64,000 nucleotides of DNA from Camarhynchus parvulus (GCF_901933205.1 NC_044574.1:21995733-22059732), one strand, 5' to 3'. Counted from the stretch's first letter, positions 1 through 12,508 are shown. Numbers and translations: made by a program. The notes: a model not told the origin generated them from the letters alone.

Positions 1-2869
1 AAAATTGTTTCAGAAAGTAATCAAGAGGAGTGGCACAAAACAAATCAGAATCTGAATTGAGATCAGCTGCAAGGTATTAAAAAAATGATTGAATTTCTGA
101 TAATTTAGATTCTAATATCTGTTGAAAAGATTAAATAAACTATTGTTGAGATAAATCTCCTGTTTGCCCCCCACCTTAAAGCATGATCATTTAATACTTC
201 CACAGTGAAAGAAAATTGTGGAGTTCTATTAACAAAATTTGTACTGATTGATCACTTTTTATTCATGTTTATTCCAAATAAACAAGAAAAAAACCCTTTC
301 TGTGTAACACTCTAGTCTGTTGAAAGTTTTTTTGTTGTTGGTTTTTTTTTTTTCCCTTAGAGGACACAAACTGAAAATCATCATGTGTAATTGCATAAAT
401 TATTTTAAGTGCACCAAAATATGTAGGGAATATTTATTCTTCTATTGCTGCATGAAGTTTCAAATTTATTAGCAATTGCAGATGTATAATCATCACAGAA
501 CTAAACAAAGAGAGCTCCATCTGATTTGTTTTTACAACAAACTTCTCCTTAATGAAGAGTTCAATAAACCATTTTACAAATGTATTGAACTGTAATGACC
601 GATTCTTTATTTGTGAGTTGTCTACTTTATAATTAAAACAACAGAAGTTCTTTCTTCTGAATTATAAATATTTTGTTAGATCTATCAAATTATTTGAAAA
701 TACTCACTTTAACAAAAAAGCAGATGTGTCTGATGACAGATGATTCAGACACACTCATTTAAATTACAATCTGGACCCATTTTAACAGTCAGAACCCAAC
801 AACTGGAGGATATTGTTTGAAAAAAATTGGTGATTTCAGCCTAATTTTAGTAAATTATAGACTACATCATATGATTATTAACAAGAGCTCTCAGTTAAAT
901 CTATGAGGCAATAGGATTAGAAAAAGGTGTCTATTTCAGCCCTGGAAATTATTCTGCAAATAGACATAGCGTGGTTGTACTCTTTAACCTAATTTGCCAT
1001 CAAGAATGGATTTTAACTGAAGTTTTATTGACTGTTAGACACCATATAACATTAACTTTTTTTTCAAATTTGTCTTCATGAATATTTTTACTCCCTTTTA
1101 ATCTTGGTTTACCTCTGTACTTTAATCCCTCTTCCTGTTAACAGATACCATTTCTTGGTCAGAAAAAGAGAACTAAGACAGCTTTATAAGTTCCTTTATC
1201 TAGGAAATATGCCCTATTTTATACCAACTCAATATCAGACTAAGAGAAGGATACAGGACACACACCAAACTCTATCCTCTTTGGAAAGAAAACATGAGTG
1301 CACAACTTAGACAGAAGTAAGGTCATGCCCTATCAAAGCCCTTAATTTACTGATTGCAAATATATGATATATTCCTAGAGGTTCAGGCTTGTTATTTACA
1401 CAGGCCTCAACTGTGATTATCTAACTGTGAAGAACTTAGAATATTTATCTTGGCAATAATGTTCTATTTATAACATTTTCTTATTTTTAAAATAAGAAAA
1501 AATAGTGTGCTATGTGCTGGACTAGATATTTTTCTTATAAACATATTAAATACAGTATTTTCCCCATAAAGTAAGTCACTTTAAATACAGACATATTTGC
1601 TGTATTTCATTTAGTTATTGAGAATTCCATGATATCTCAATCAAAGAAGTTGATCTATATATTCGATGGTAAGGATGATTTACTTTTGGATCCGTATCAA
1701 TTAGCCCACTTCTCTCATCTGCTTGAATGTGTACCTACAATAAAATACTTGACATCTCCCAAGCAGCAAAGATTTACCTTTGGCAAGTAATAACCGAACC
1801 TTGGATATATATTTTCCAGTTCCAGTCTTATAGATTTTATTTCTAAGAAACGGAGAAGTAATACCATTTAAAAATGTTTTAAATTTTGAAAGTACATGAG
1901 CTTGTTTTAGATCATTCTAATGAAAGATGTAAGACAGACAATATAATAAACATATCAAATTAATGAAACTTCAAATTAAGACTTCAATTAACTGTGCAAT
2001 ATTCTGCTGAAAGGCAATTGGAAAATAATATAGTTAAAAGTGCTTGCAAGCACCTGAGGCCTTGTGTTAAGGTGAAGATCCCTGGAATTGCAGCCTTAAC
2101 CACCTTCATTAAGTTTTAGCTCAAAAATAGAAAAATAAACAAGCTTATAAGTACATGTATGATAAAAAACTGGGCAGTTATCAGCACCTTGTAAGCACTG
2201 AATTGTCAAGATAACCTCATCTATAACAGCAGATTGGAAGAAGCAGCCAAAAGGTAAATCTTGACTAAGAGACAATAAAATGAGCTTCTTATGAGTTTAC
2301 CATCTGATGCACAAAAACATGATCATGATATTGCAAGATAATATAAGACTAATTGATCAGTCACATGCAAATAACCATTGTAATTTAATGCATTTCCATT
2401 TGCACCAAATGGAAATGTTTGGAATATTCTCAATATATTCATCAATTAAATACGTAATGAAGACATGATGGAAAATAAATTATTTCTATGTCCAAACAGA
2501 TTGAATCCATAGGGAAGGGCAAACTTTGACTAAATAACATGAAAACAGAATTGCAGTTGTTAAGATGATTAATCATGAGACTAAACTGGAAGGGAATGTA
2601 GTACATGCAGCATCAAAGAAACAATATCCAGTACAGGTGAAGGTATATTTCCTTGTATTAGTCAAAGAAAATAGACTAGATAACCTACTGGGGATCCTTT
2701 TAATCCATCACTCTATTAGAGAATTCCAGACCAAATCTGGGTGAATAATTACTAATGCTTATATTTTTATATACAATGTTTGTGTTACTAGTTCTACTTC
2801 TTTTCTTGTTCCTTTGTGCCACCAGTTCTTCATATTCTTGCTTTTACAGCAACTAAAATTAGTGCTCAT
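1..2869. other. AT-rich non-coding DNA, no gene seen
   Basis: This stretch has many stops in all frames and no recognisable domain, repeat family or RNA gene. The longest open frame starting with Met (1104-1310, 68 codons) resembles no family I know and is of chance length for AT-rich DNA. Only a small hairpin at 2391-2417 stands out and is listed separately. Confidence 0.7.
2391..2417. repeat. 12-bp perfect inverted repeat, 3-nt loop
   Basis: The arm catttccatttg (2391-2402) and its exact reverse complement (2406-2417) flank a 3-nt loop. No neighbouring gene gives it a role. It is too short for a microRNA precursor, so it is recorded only as structure. Confidence 0.8.
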
Positions 2870-3125
2870 AAGGGTACATCCCTAGTCATCCTTTTAGTTA
2901 CCATCTCTGAACCCTTTGTCCCAGAATGTGTCTAATCTGTTTCTGAGCCTTCTAATATTTTCTGTCTCCACAGCCTGCTGTGGCAGCCCTCTTCAGAAGA
3001 TCGGTACTTGCTGAGTATATAATTGACACTGTTTTGAACTATTCTCCTGTAAACTTCATTGCATGCCCCTGGTTTTGATATGGTAGTATTTAGTGAACCT
3101 TTAGTGAAGGATCTGTCTTCAGGTA
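2870..3125 (-). mobile_element. Old CR1 LINE 3'-region fragment
   Basis: Read on the minus strand, this carries the 3' non-coding layout of the older, deeply diverged amniote CR1 type. There is a segment around 3040-3080 (minus-strand sense 'CAGGGGCATGCAATGAA'), then a block at about 2940-3000 matching 'GGCTGCCACAGCAGGCTGTGGA', and then an end near 2870-2900 reading 'GGATGACTAGGGATG'. That order matches the end of old CR1 copies as I remember them. A 76-codon open frame here (2932-3162) is a by-product of the repeat, not a gene. Boundaries are approximate and divergence is high. A homology search against turtle, crocodile and bird CR1 consensus sequences would settle the subfamily. Confidence 0.6.
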
Positions 3126-4870
3126 ATCCTCTGGCTGCATGGTTTTTCAAATGCAGGCACATCCTGTCAGCCTTTTCTTACCAAATGGATACATCAAATC
3201 AGTGATTTCAGAGAGATGGGAATGAGGGTTTCAAGATCGGCTTCATATCTGCCAGTTCCAGGTTCACTATGCTTGAGGTTGAGTTGTTTTTCCTTGACGA
3301 TTCCTTATGTTCACTTTTATGAAGGTGATCTGCCACCTTCTGTCTCAGTTTTGTGAGGTTCATCTGCAGTTCTTTGACCGTGATACTTTTGACAACCTAA
3401 AAAAAGCCTAAAGGAGCATTCATGAATGTTCTCCAGGTTACTGGTGAAGTCACTGAACGAAGTTCATACTGACAGTTCTCCTGAAGGAACCACCTTAGAG
3501 AGAGATAATTATGTCCTAACCCTTTGCATCTCATCCTTTAATCATCTTGAATCCACAGAAGGATCTTTCTCCAATCCCCTGATATATTTTTCCCTTTTGT
3601 AACTTTTGATATGGGATCTTCCGAAATGCTTCTAAAAATAATTTATGTTCACTTCATAAACTTTGGCTCCACAACTCTACACAAGCCATACTGATTCTCA
3701 AGCTTTAGTTTCTTATAGATTCTTCTGTCAAACCAGTGACAAAAGTCAGTTGCTGATCTCTACTTTACAGAATCCCATCCTTGGCAGCTTTTGTAGAGTT
3801 AATGATGTCAATGTCAAAGTCCTCTGGTGGTGGCTGTTTGCAATGCTAGGTCATACACTTTGTCTAGCTGACCAGCTGCTTCATATTTGAGATATTTCAG
3901 AGCTCTTGACTGAATGCCATCTGTTTTTGTTGATTTCTGGACATCTGACTTATGTCTAGATGACATAATAGTTCCAGTATATTTACTTCAATCTGATCCA
4001 GCTTCTCTGACCTCTCTGCTTCAGAGAAAGTAAAGGTCAGTTGTTGGTCTTGATCCACACCTTCAGCCAATATTAAGTCTGAAATAAAGAATTTATTGAT
4101 AGTTTTAGTTATGGCCTTATCAACTGGCAAATACACTTTACACCAAGCATCCTCACCAATTCCCTATGTGGTTTCCTGTTTTTGATGTATTTAAAATACT
4201 GTTTTGCTGTCAATTTGATGATGCTTTGCAAAGTTTTAGTTCTGACCTTTCTGATTTAGGTCTCTAAACTACCTCTTTGTATTTGACCTGTTGTTTTCAT
4301 ATGTATTTATCTTTTCCCTCTTTGACCAAGCTCTCCAACTTTTTACAGCTCAAACTATTAGGGGCAACAGCCTCCTTAACTTTCCCAGGAAGATGTGCGA
4401 GGAAGTTTTGGATCACTTTGGTTTCTTTTTGAATTATGGCACACAGTCTAACTGGTCTTCTAGCAGAGTATTTATAGCAGCCTTCAGGTTGCATGCAGGC
4501 ATTTTGAGCAACTTCATTCTGTCTTTGAAAATTTCTCATTCTTTGTAGCTCCATTTCTTGAAATCAAGTATCAATTTGTGTGATTTATCTCTCTCCCATT
4601 GCACTCTTAAAAATAATTGCACTGTGGTTTTATTAGAGACCAGCTCTCCCTCTGATTCTACTTGGCTCAGATCCTTTGCATCTCTCAGGTAAAAAATTCC
4701 GGATAGTCTTTTTTCCTGTGAGCTCTAAGAATTGCTGTTGCAGTAATCATTTATTGAGTCTGATTTTTTAATCTCTGCATCACACCCTCATAATGTATAG
4801 ATTGAGTCTTCTGAAATGGCTGCAGCCATCAGGACAAAACATCCATACAACCTCCACTAGTGGTTATTAC
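3126..4870 (-). pseudogene. Decayed coding-like stretch, origin unknown
   Basis: Composition is less AT-rich than the flanks. On the minus strand two open frames of 85 codons (4297-4554) and 79 codons (3897-4136) are rich in Glu, Lys, Gln and Leu, like coiled-coil protein. Coding-like runs continue in shifted frames: a Tyr/Ala/Asp/Leu-rich segment follows 3897 after a stop, and a Lys/Gln/Leu-rich segment lies at about 3270-3400. The pattern (one strand, similar composition, interrupted by stops and frameshifts) is what an old retrocopy or a decayed transposon ORF would show. I could not identify the parent protein. I see no poly(A) tail, terminal repeats or target duplication, so chance in less AT-rich sequence remains possible. 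Confidence 0.25.
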
Positions 4871-6904
4871 TTGAGCAGGTTATGGGAAATAAAGATCTGG
4901 TTGCAGAGAAGGGCACACTGTGTCAATCACTAGCATTTGGAAACAAAAAAATCAAATGTAAGTATAAAGAATTTTGTAAACACTGTAAAGTAAAAGATAA
5001 CAGTATACATTATGTGGATGAAAGGAACATGCAGGAATTTGTGAAGAACACTGCACATTCCAAAACTCTGCTAGAAGAATAAACTCTCAAATCAGAAAGT
5101 CAGTTTGTAAAATTTTCTCAGGAAGTATCAATAATTTCTTTAAAGTACTATCGTTGACACTAACCTGATATTGCAATGAAGTGAAATACTTTCAAAAGCG
5201 CTAAAAGACTTATCAGTAGCTATAAATTAGGTAAATTTTTCAATGCAATGACATGTATTTTTAAGAAAATGTACACAGACTAATCCAGAAGTGGATTACA
5301 TCCATATTTTTAAGATAATGTATTATGCTTTAAAAGCAGATAGATGGGATAAGAATAGTGTTCACAGTTATATGCAACTTGACCATTGTTGAGTTTTTCT
5401 CTTCTGAGAGGTGAAGACATGCTTAATTATTAAAAATAATGGTTTTTAAGAAAATAAAAACTATAAAGATCATTTTTCAAGGTGTCTGGAAAAGTTTTCT
5501 CTTTTTTAAAGTCTGGATCAATATTGCCCTTCTCTTGATGCCAACTTTATTACTCTTTTTCACTTTATAACTTCTATTTATACTGAGTCCTTTGGGTCCT
5601 AAACTTCTTTTTCTGCATGTCTAGCTGCTTGTTATAAAACCTTTCTCTTTCAGTACTTTGACAGCACATCAACCAACAAATCTCACTTGTGACAAACTCT
5701 AATGATTGAAGCCCATATCTTGATTCCTCTCAGTACCTCAACACATTTCTGATTCAATACAGACTTTACTGTTATTAGCTCATCTTGCCTTTTACTGTCT
5801 CTTTTCATCCATCAAGCATAAAATATGTGTCACTTCTACAATCATCAGATTGGAAAAGATGGAGGGGAGGGTGCATGGGGCAAGAAGAGCAATGTTATCT
5901 TCAGTTTCTATCCTACCTTTTCAATATGCTGGCTAAGAAAGTACTTTTTTTTTTAATTGATCAGTCTTTGACCAGAAAATCTTTATGCTAATATTATTAT
6001 TACTTGTGAAAACTATGAAATGAAAATTCTCTTGTAAAATGACCTACCATTAGATCTGTGTCTTAACCAAATATTGGAACAGCTAGCATAGCAATTCTGT
6101 ACTGAATGTCCTTATACACCTTTTCTGGTAGATTTTACAGTTCATCAGGGTCAGCATTTCTTTTATAGTGCAGTAGCATCAAACATGACAGGTACAACAG
6201 CCCCAGCTTTAAAGAAGGTCATAAGCAGAATGATTTCAGTGCAAGCAATTACACTGGACATTTAGCCATTTTATTATTGGTTGGGTTTTTTTTCTCTGTT
6301 TTAATATTATATTGACTCTGAACTATATGCAACCATGTCACTTCTGTTCTGTACTTGCATATAAGCACTGAACTAACACTGAACATGATTTGAAGAGGCA
6401 GAGTATTTCCATATGAATGTTTCAAGGAAGGAAGAGATGTTGAAGGATGTTTGACAGTTTAATCTTTTAACAGCTATTCTCAATGCCTATTTGATAGGAA
6501 GAGTTGAGCTGGACAAAAGTCCATGAGTCTACCAGGACCAACCCAGCTATAAATATTTGCGTTAAAAACTGAACCTAAGAGAAAGAACAAAAGGCAAGGG
6601 ACACATCATTCAGAATTTTTGACTTAAAGACCAAGTGAGGACTGGATAGATGGCTGGAAACCATGATCCACATCCCCCAATTATATTAAAAAATTAATGA
6701 AGTTGGTACACTCATTCTCTGTAGATCAATTATTCACAGAAAATCCAAACTGAAAAATATGGATGTAATATCTAGAGACAAATAATTTCATTAAATTAGT
6801 TAAAAATTAACTTTGTCTTCTTCTATTTTTTTTAAAGTTAAAAATAGCATCTTCATTCTCAGTTACAGATTTTGTTAACTATAGTGACTTTTTTTAACAA
6901 AATG
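4871..6904. other. AT-rich non-coding DNA, no gene seen
   Basis: Only short open frames (66 and 68 codons) without recognisable features were found. No repeat family was recognised. Confidence 0.65.
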
Positions 6905-7192
6905 GCCCTGTGGCAAAGCAGACCAACAGCCTCCCAGACTACATTAGGAAAAGTAATGTCAGTAGGTCTTCCTTCCAGAAAGGTGTTCCTTCCCTCTTGT
7001 CAGCATTGCTGAGACACAAGAATAAGCTGAGAGAGCTGGAATTGTTTCATCTAGACAAGAGAAGGTTCAGGAGGATCTCCTTGTTTATAAACAACTGAGC
7101 AAGCTGTCCTACCTGACGTGACTTCAGAGAGGGAAGCTGGACTAAATGATATTCAGGGATCCCCTCCAAACCCAACCATTCCATAGATGATG
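6905..7192 (+). mobile_element. CR1 LINE fragment with internal deletions
   Basis: The plus strand begins in the end of the CR1 reverse-transcriptase ORF ('CTCCCAGACTACATTAGGAA', 6932-6951). It jumps to the post-ORF segment ('GACAAGAGAAGGTTCAGGAG', about 7055-7074) and then to the 3' end ('GAAGCTGGACTAAATGAT', about 7133-7150), finishing with 'CCAACCATTCCATAGATGATG' at 7172-7192. The pieces are in the right order but far closer together than in an intact copy, so internal segments are missing. The element is 5' truncated, as is normal for CR1. The 62-codon open frame at 6910-7098 is a remnant of this element. Confidence 0.85.
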
Positions 7193-10100
7193 TCTTCCAA
7201 ATACAGTTGTGAGTTAAAAATGTATTTTCAGTTGCTTTATAATGTGGACTTGAGGAAAGTTTTCTATATACAGTGAGATGATAGTGGACATCACAGAAAT
7301 CTTTGAATGTATTTCCCAAGAGACACAAAATACATTAATTGTATGTATGTATGTATATATGTGTGCGTGTGTCTGTGTGTGTGATTATAGATATGCAACT
7401 GGATGAGTAGAAAACAAAATATTAGCAGTGTTATTTGTCACCAGATCTCCTGTGTACAAAACAAATGGGCAGTCAGATAATGTTATCACCATTAAGCTTC
7501 ACATTCAAAAGAAAAACAAATTAAATAACATATTTTTAAGGCAGAGCAGGTCACTAAGACACCACAGATGAATTTTATTTTTTACTTGCAAAGTTCAAGA
7601 TCAACATCATAATTTATTTGTCTGACATCCCAATAGAGTTTTTGTTGGAGGAATTCTTCAAGATAATGCATTATGTGCACTCTAAAGCAATGTCAGCAAT
7701 ACAGTTTTCTGAGACAGACCTTTGTTTTCTTCAAAGTAGTAGTAATCCATTAACATCAGTGGTATGGTGCACACATGCAGAGTTCTACACTGAAGAATGA
7801 AATACTGGACTAGTCCCATGAAATTTCTTATTTTACAGTTTTTAGAGAAGACCCTGTGTATTTTAAATGTGGCCTATTTAATCTACTCTTCTGGAAACTA
7901 AAACAACATTAAGGATTTTTGGAGGAAACTTATCTAAATATTACTCTAAAACAGAAAGATATAGGGGAAATTTCTTTAATGAAACTCTCAACTTCCCTGA
8001 TTGCAGAAGAATATAAACAACCCCAAATGCAGAAGAAGTTCAGACTTCCTAAACATGGGAACTCTTGTTAAAAGTGGACTAAGTTTCTTTATTTAGGCTT
8101 TTTCTTGCTCTCCATTTATAAGCTAGTAGCAGATTCATCCTGTCTTGTGCATGTGCATGCTTTCTTTTATTTTATCATCTTTTATCATTGTGCCCCACAC
8201 TGGCCTGTTGAAACCTTCAAACTAGGACTGGACCAGGTTGGTGGCATGAAATCATTTACAGATTCTTCCCAAGGTTTGGATACCTACTCTGAAGACCAAG
8301 TAGTTTATATTATAAGACATTTTGTGTATTAAAAATATATAATTTCTTCATCATCAGTGTATTGTTTTTATTCACCATCATAGCCACTAATAAATTGCGA
8401 ATAAATTAATGTAACTTCAATGTATGTTGACAAAAAAAAAAAAAAGAATACTCAGGAAGAATATTGAATTAATTTGAAGACAAATATTCACACAATTTCT
8501 ACTTGGTAAAAGCCCATCAGTCAAATTTCTACTACAGTTGATACTTGCTAGAAGCTTATCCTATTGTCTCCACTTTATGTGTTTACATGGCTGTCTAGCT
8601 GCAAAAGGCTGCATTTCCAACTGGCTTACACATAAGTTATAGCTAATTTGAAAAAATATTTTTGGTCTCTTCAGGATGAAAGCTGAAACTTAATAAGTTT
8701 TTGGGTTTCTGTGGGTTGTGGGTGTTTTTTTAATGTGTATGACAACAGGCCTTTGGGATTTGTAATTTAATATTCAGTTTAAAAAGTGTTTTGATACATA
8801 TTTCCCAAAGAGATTTGAATAACGTTGAAAACGTTCCAACATTAAAATGTTCCAACATCTCAGGTATATATACATCCTAAAGCATTCCACTGAAGATTTA
8901 CTAATTGCCTGTGAAAGGAGATTTGGAAGAATTGTATTTAAGTAACATGAAAATTCTATCTCACACTGGAAAAATTAAAGATTGAGCTATGCTACATGTC
9001 TAACTTATGTTGTAGAATAGATCTTTTGTTATTTTTTTTAATTATTCAAACCATGGATTAAGTATAATTTATTTGAAATGGCTTTTACTGATTCATATCC
9101 AAACCCTTAAAGCTGTTCATACATTTATAATAGATGTGCTGAAGATTAGAAAGAGTTTGGAGCTTAGGTCCATGGGCTTTGTTGTATTAAAGAAGGAGAA
9201 CATTTTATCTGTAGCAAAATGGCAGTATACAGCAGTATTAATTATTGCATCCTGCTTCAGTGAACCAAAAATTATTGATCTGCCTGGAAACAAACCACTG
9301 CTTCTTCTGCAGTTCACCTCTGATAGAACTGTCCAGCATTCAAATAGTCTTGTATTTTTCAATAATCAGTTTATCAAGGATCAGGCTGAAAACACATATA
9401 AAACACATATAGAAAAACATGCATACTTTGTTTTGTATCTACACCACTGAATGAATACTTTAGGACTAATGTTTCCTTCGCATGGGAGCTTGACTGTCAA
9501 GAGCAAGCTTGCAGCAAAGCACATTGTAAAAGAGGATTGAAATATGTCTGCAGTGAAGTTGTTCAAAATCTCTATCAAAATCAGAAAAGTTTGAGGTTTG
9601 TGACATGAAATCAGTGCTTCCCAAGAGAAAGTAATGGACAAAGGCAAAAAGCAGATTAAGTTTACTCAGGAAGAAGCACATTGAGAAAGCCATTTCCACC
9701 AAGTCACTGTGCATCCAAAAGCCACGTGCCAGAACACAGAGCCAAACATCAGCTGTGCAAAAAAGGGCCAGGAAAAATAATCTATAATTAGTTCCCAAAC
9801 ACAATGCAGATCATAGTTAACCACCCCTGAAATTAACTGAGTGTTCCACACTATTGCAAAAGGATTTTTGATGAAGATCTGAAACAAAAAAGACACAGAC
9901 AAGTAGAAAGAAAGATTCTGATCTGTGGTAGCAGCTTGTATCATGAAGGTTATCTTAAACTGTAACAGAAAGTGGGACTTTGTCCTTTTTATTTGTTGCC
10001 CTGGATGCATTCGTCCCTGAGGGAAACAGGAAGACATTCATGCCAAATCTGAAGGCAAAGCATGCTTGTGCATAAAACATGAGCCAAACAATTCAACAAG

Positions 10101-10552
10101 AGAACAACCTTTTTGCCAGCTTTTTCAAGTCATGTTGGCAAGGTCAAGGTCTGCAGAATATAAGTTATTGCTTTTATTTTACTTTGTATCATTAATCTGT
10201 GAGTAGATTTAAAATCTATTGTATACTTTCTCATATGTTTCATGGAAACAATTTTAAATTTAAAAAATAGATGAGACTATTTTATTTGTGATACCAACAT
10301 TGTCATCTTTATCTTATTTTCTTCCCAATATAAATATAAGCTGTAAAAACAAGTAGTTTTATTTTTTACGTATCTACTTCTTCTGTTCTAATGCACCTAT
10401 CTGAGCTTTTCGTGCACAAGCTCTGAAATCATCAGAGAATACAGATAGATGTATCATTTAAAGAAATTTGCTCGGGAAGTAATTTTGGTGAGGTGCTGGG
10501 GAGCAACAGAGGAGATTAATAATTTATTTTTTCTGAGATTATTTATTTTTCT
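7193..10552. other. AT-rich non-coding DNA, no supported gene
   Basis: A (TGTA)n/(TG)n microsatellite lies at 7341-7383. The region 9073-10037 holds overlapping open frames on both strands: 125 codons plus (9073-9450), and 112 and 123 codons minus (9466-9804, 9666-10037). They mutually overlap, lack recognisable domains and have no conserved splice or initiation context, so I do not call them genes. A hydrophobic run in the minus frames comes from T-rich codons. Confidence 0.6.
7341..7383. repeat. (TGTA)n/(TG)n microsatellite
   Basis: About four GTAT units grade into imperfect GT dinucleotides. This is an ordinary vertebrate simple repeat. Confidence 0.9.
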
Positions 10553-10558
10553 CACAGG
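10553..10558. repeat. Target-site duplication, left copy
   Basis: CACAGG, matching the copy at 11347-11352, flanks the LTR at 10559-11346. Confidence 0.85.
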
Positions 10559-11346
10559 TGCTGGGGTACAAGATTCTGAGCCCAGGCTAGTTGCAGCACC
10601 AGCCAGCAGCCTGGCATGGCAGCAGCTGCAGCAGCGGATCATCGGCTCCTGGGTGGAGGCGGACTCCAGCAAACTGCTGCCTCGGGCGACTTCCCCACGT
10701 CAGAGGTGAGGAAGCTTTGCCCTCGGCCAAAGGCTAGAAACAGCTCCAGCTAAGCACCAAGAAAGAGAGAAGTCTGACAGCTGTCCGCAGCAGGGAAGAG
10801 TTTTGTTAGGAGAAGCTGATGGCTGCAGACAACTGCCAAAGAGGGTGAGGACTACACAAGGTTTTAAAGGGTCCCAGAGGGGCGGAGTCACCCACCCCTG
10901 GGCAAATGAGCATACAGAAAACTATGATTGACTTAACAGAACAACAAATGGGGGACTAGTTGGGGAGGGGAAACAACTTCTGGTCCAATCACTCTCTGTC
11001 CTGAGTAGAAGGTTCTAGGGAAAAGGTGTGGGCAGAGAGTGACGGACATGGCAGTTACTAGGGAAACATAGGAGGGGTTTGGGAGAAACTATGACAACAG
11101 AGGAGGGGTTAACAGATTGACATAAAAGCTGATACAAGGGCAGCGGGAGTTGCCTAGACAACTGGGGATTGACAGATAACTGTGAGGGGGAAAGGCGGGA
11201 GGGGAGCCCTAGGCAGAACCTTTATAATAACAGAACTGGGGAAACTGAACCTACCGACTGAATACAACATTAACATCAAAATACAACTTGAATAATAAAC
11301 TTACACAGATCATAACTAAGAACAGAAAAGCAGTCACACTGCAACA
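10559..11346 (-). mobile_element. Solo LTR of an endogenous retrovirus (788 bp)
   Basis: The block is much richer in GC than its flanks. On the plus strand it starts TGCTGGGG and ends GCAACA, giving the canonical TG...CA ends. It is bracketed by perfect 6-bp direct copies of CACAGG (10553-10558 and 11347-11352), the length produced by betaretrovirus-like (class II) integrases. No gag, pol or env adjoins it, so it is a solo LTR left by recombination between two LTRs. I favour minus orientation: read that way it starts TGTTGCAG and has a GC box (CTCCGCCCC) just upstream of a TTTAAAA box near 10863-10889. The plus strand, however, has TTTATAATA near 11220 and AATAAA near 11293, so orientation is not certain. 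Open frames inside (10449-10709, 10700-10891) are not genes. Confidence 0.85.
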
Positions 11347-11352
11347 CACAGG
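11347..11352. repeat. Target-site duplication, right copy
   Basis: CACAGG, matching 10553-10558. Confidence 0.85.
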
Positions 11353-12021
11353 GACATGTAGGTTTTCTTCTGTTTCCTGTAAATAATAACACTTTAAACA
11401 ACATCTATATAGTTAAAGCCTTTCATTATAAATAGAAAATAACGTGATTATGTGTGTATTTATATATGAATACATGGGAGAAAGATAGCTCATACTTCTA
11501 CTAAACTAAATGGAAATCAGTATGAACACCATGTCCCTTATTCACATAGGAAGCTTAATGATCTTGAAGTGTGCACCTTTACCAGATAAGAGGGGAAAGA
11601 ATGATCATATTGCTGCTGTTGTTTATGTGGCTGTTTCAATGCGTGGCCTAGAGCTCATTTGTTAATGACCATGCAAATATGCAGCACATTTGTAAAGAAT
11701 TAAATTATTTTTCCTCATGCATATTTATGTATGCATGTGTATTTTGGAACTCATTAAAGCATCTTACAAAAGATTCTGTAACAAGCATCCCACTTTCAGC
11801 ATTGTCCTGGAAAGACATTTGGTAAGGGCAAAATTCAGGAATCTATTTACATTCCTGGCTTTAAACATCTTAGCAATCACTTTCATTTCCCATCACACAC
11901 ATGGAATAACATCCTCAAAATCAGGCATGGATTTGGTAAATTTCTGGATTCTTGCACAAAGAGAACCAAGTTCTACAACTTCATAAAACTGAAGCTTCAT
12001 ATTACAAAAATGTAGATAAAG
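11353..12021. other. AT-rich non-coding DNA with octamer motif
   Basis: No gene was seen. At 11671-11678 there is an exact octamer (ATGCAAAT) within a run of TAAT-type homeodomain cores and a near-palindromic ATGCATATTTATGTATGCAT (11718-11737). This is compatible with, but does not prove, an enhancer. Confidence 0.5.
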
Positions 12022-12508
12022 CATTGTGAGTTATCCCTTAGCTAAGAACCCACACTGCTGCTCACTCAACCACTGCAACTCCAGTGGGATGGAGGACAAA
12101 ACAGGAAGAGTAGTCACGAAAAAAGTTTAGTTGAGACAAAAACAGATTAATAAGTGGAAGAAGGAGAAAAAATCAAGGGATGCAAAGGCAAGCACTCACC
12201 ACCTCATGCACTCACCACCCTGGAAGCCAAAACTCCACTGTCCTTATTCCTCTGCCCATTCTTGTTGCTGGTATATATACACAGGGTGTGGCATATTCCT
12301 TCATCCAGCAGGAGTCAGCTGTCCCAGCTGTGTGTGTTCCCAACTTCTTGCCTATCCCCAGCCCACTCACAATGGGGAAAGTAGGGTGCAGAGTGGGAAA
12401 AGGACACACATTAATGTTATCAACACTGCTTAGCCACAAACCCAAAGCACAGCACCATACAGGGCTGCTATGAAGATGATTAACTCCACTCCAGCCACAG
12501 CTAGTACA
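12022..12508. mobile_element. Diverged avian LTR-type repeat
   Basis: This resembles an LTR repeat widespread in birds. The succession is a left end 'GTGAGTTATCCCTTAGC', then 'CCCACACTGCTGCTCACTC' (about 12049-12067), 'GGGATGCAAAGGCAAGCACT' (12177-12196), 'GGAGTCAGCTGTCCCAGCTG' (12310-12329), 'CAAAGCACAGCACCATAC' (about 12443-12460) and a right end '...CTAGTACA'. Possible degraded 5-bp target copies are TAAAG (12017-12021) and TAGAG (12509-12513), 4 of 5 matching. Four overlapping open frames here (100, 76, 97 and 127 codons) only reflect lower AT content. Orientation and exact ends are uncertain. Confidence 0.6.

Noticed and set aside
2040..2053. 14-bp palindrome GTGCTTGCAAGCAC
   Set aside because: About four such palindromes are expected by chance in 64 kb; another occurs at 4816-4829.
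9073..10037. Overlapping open frames of 81-125 codons on both strands as candidate genes
   Set aside because: They overlap antisense to each other, have no recognisable domain and have hydrophobicity explained by T-rich codons. No transcription or splice evidence is visible.
10449..10709. Alanine/glutamine-rich 86-codon frame as an exon
   Set aside because: It crosses the left boundary and target duplication of the solo LTR, so it mixes host and LTR sequence.
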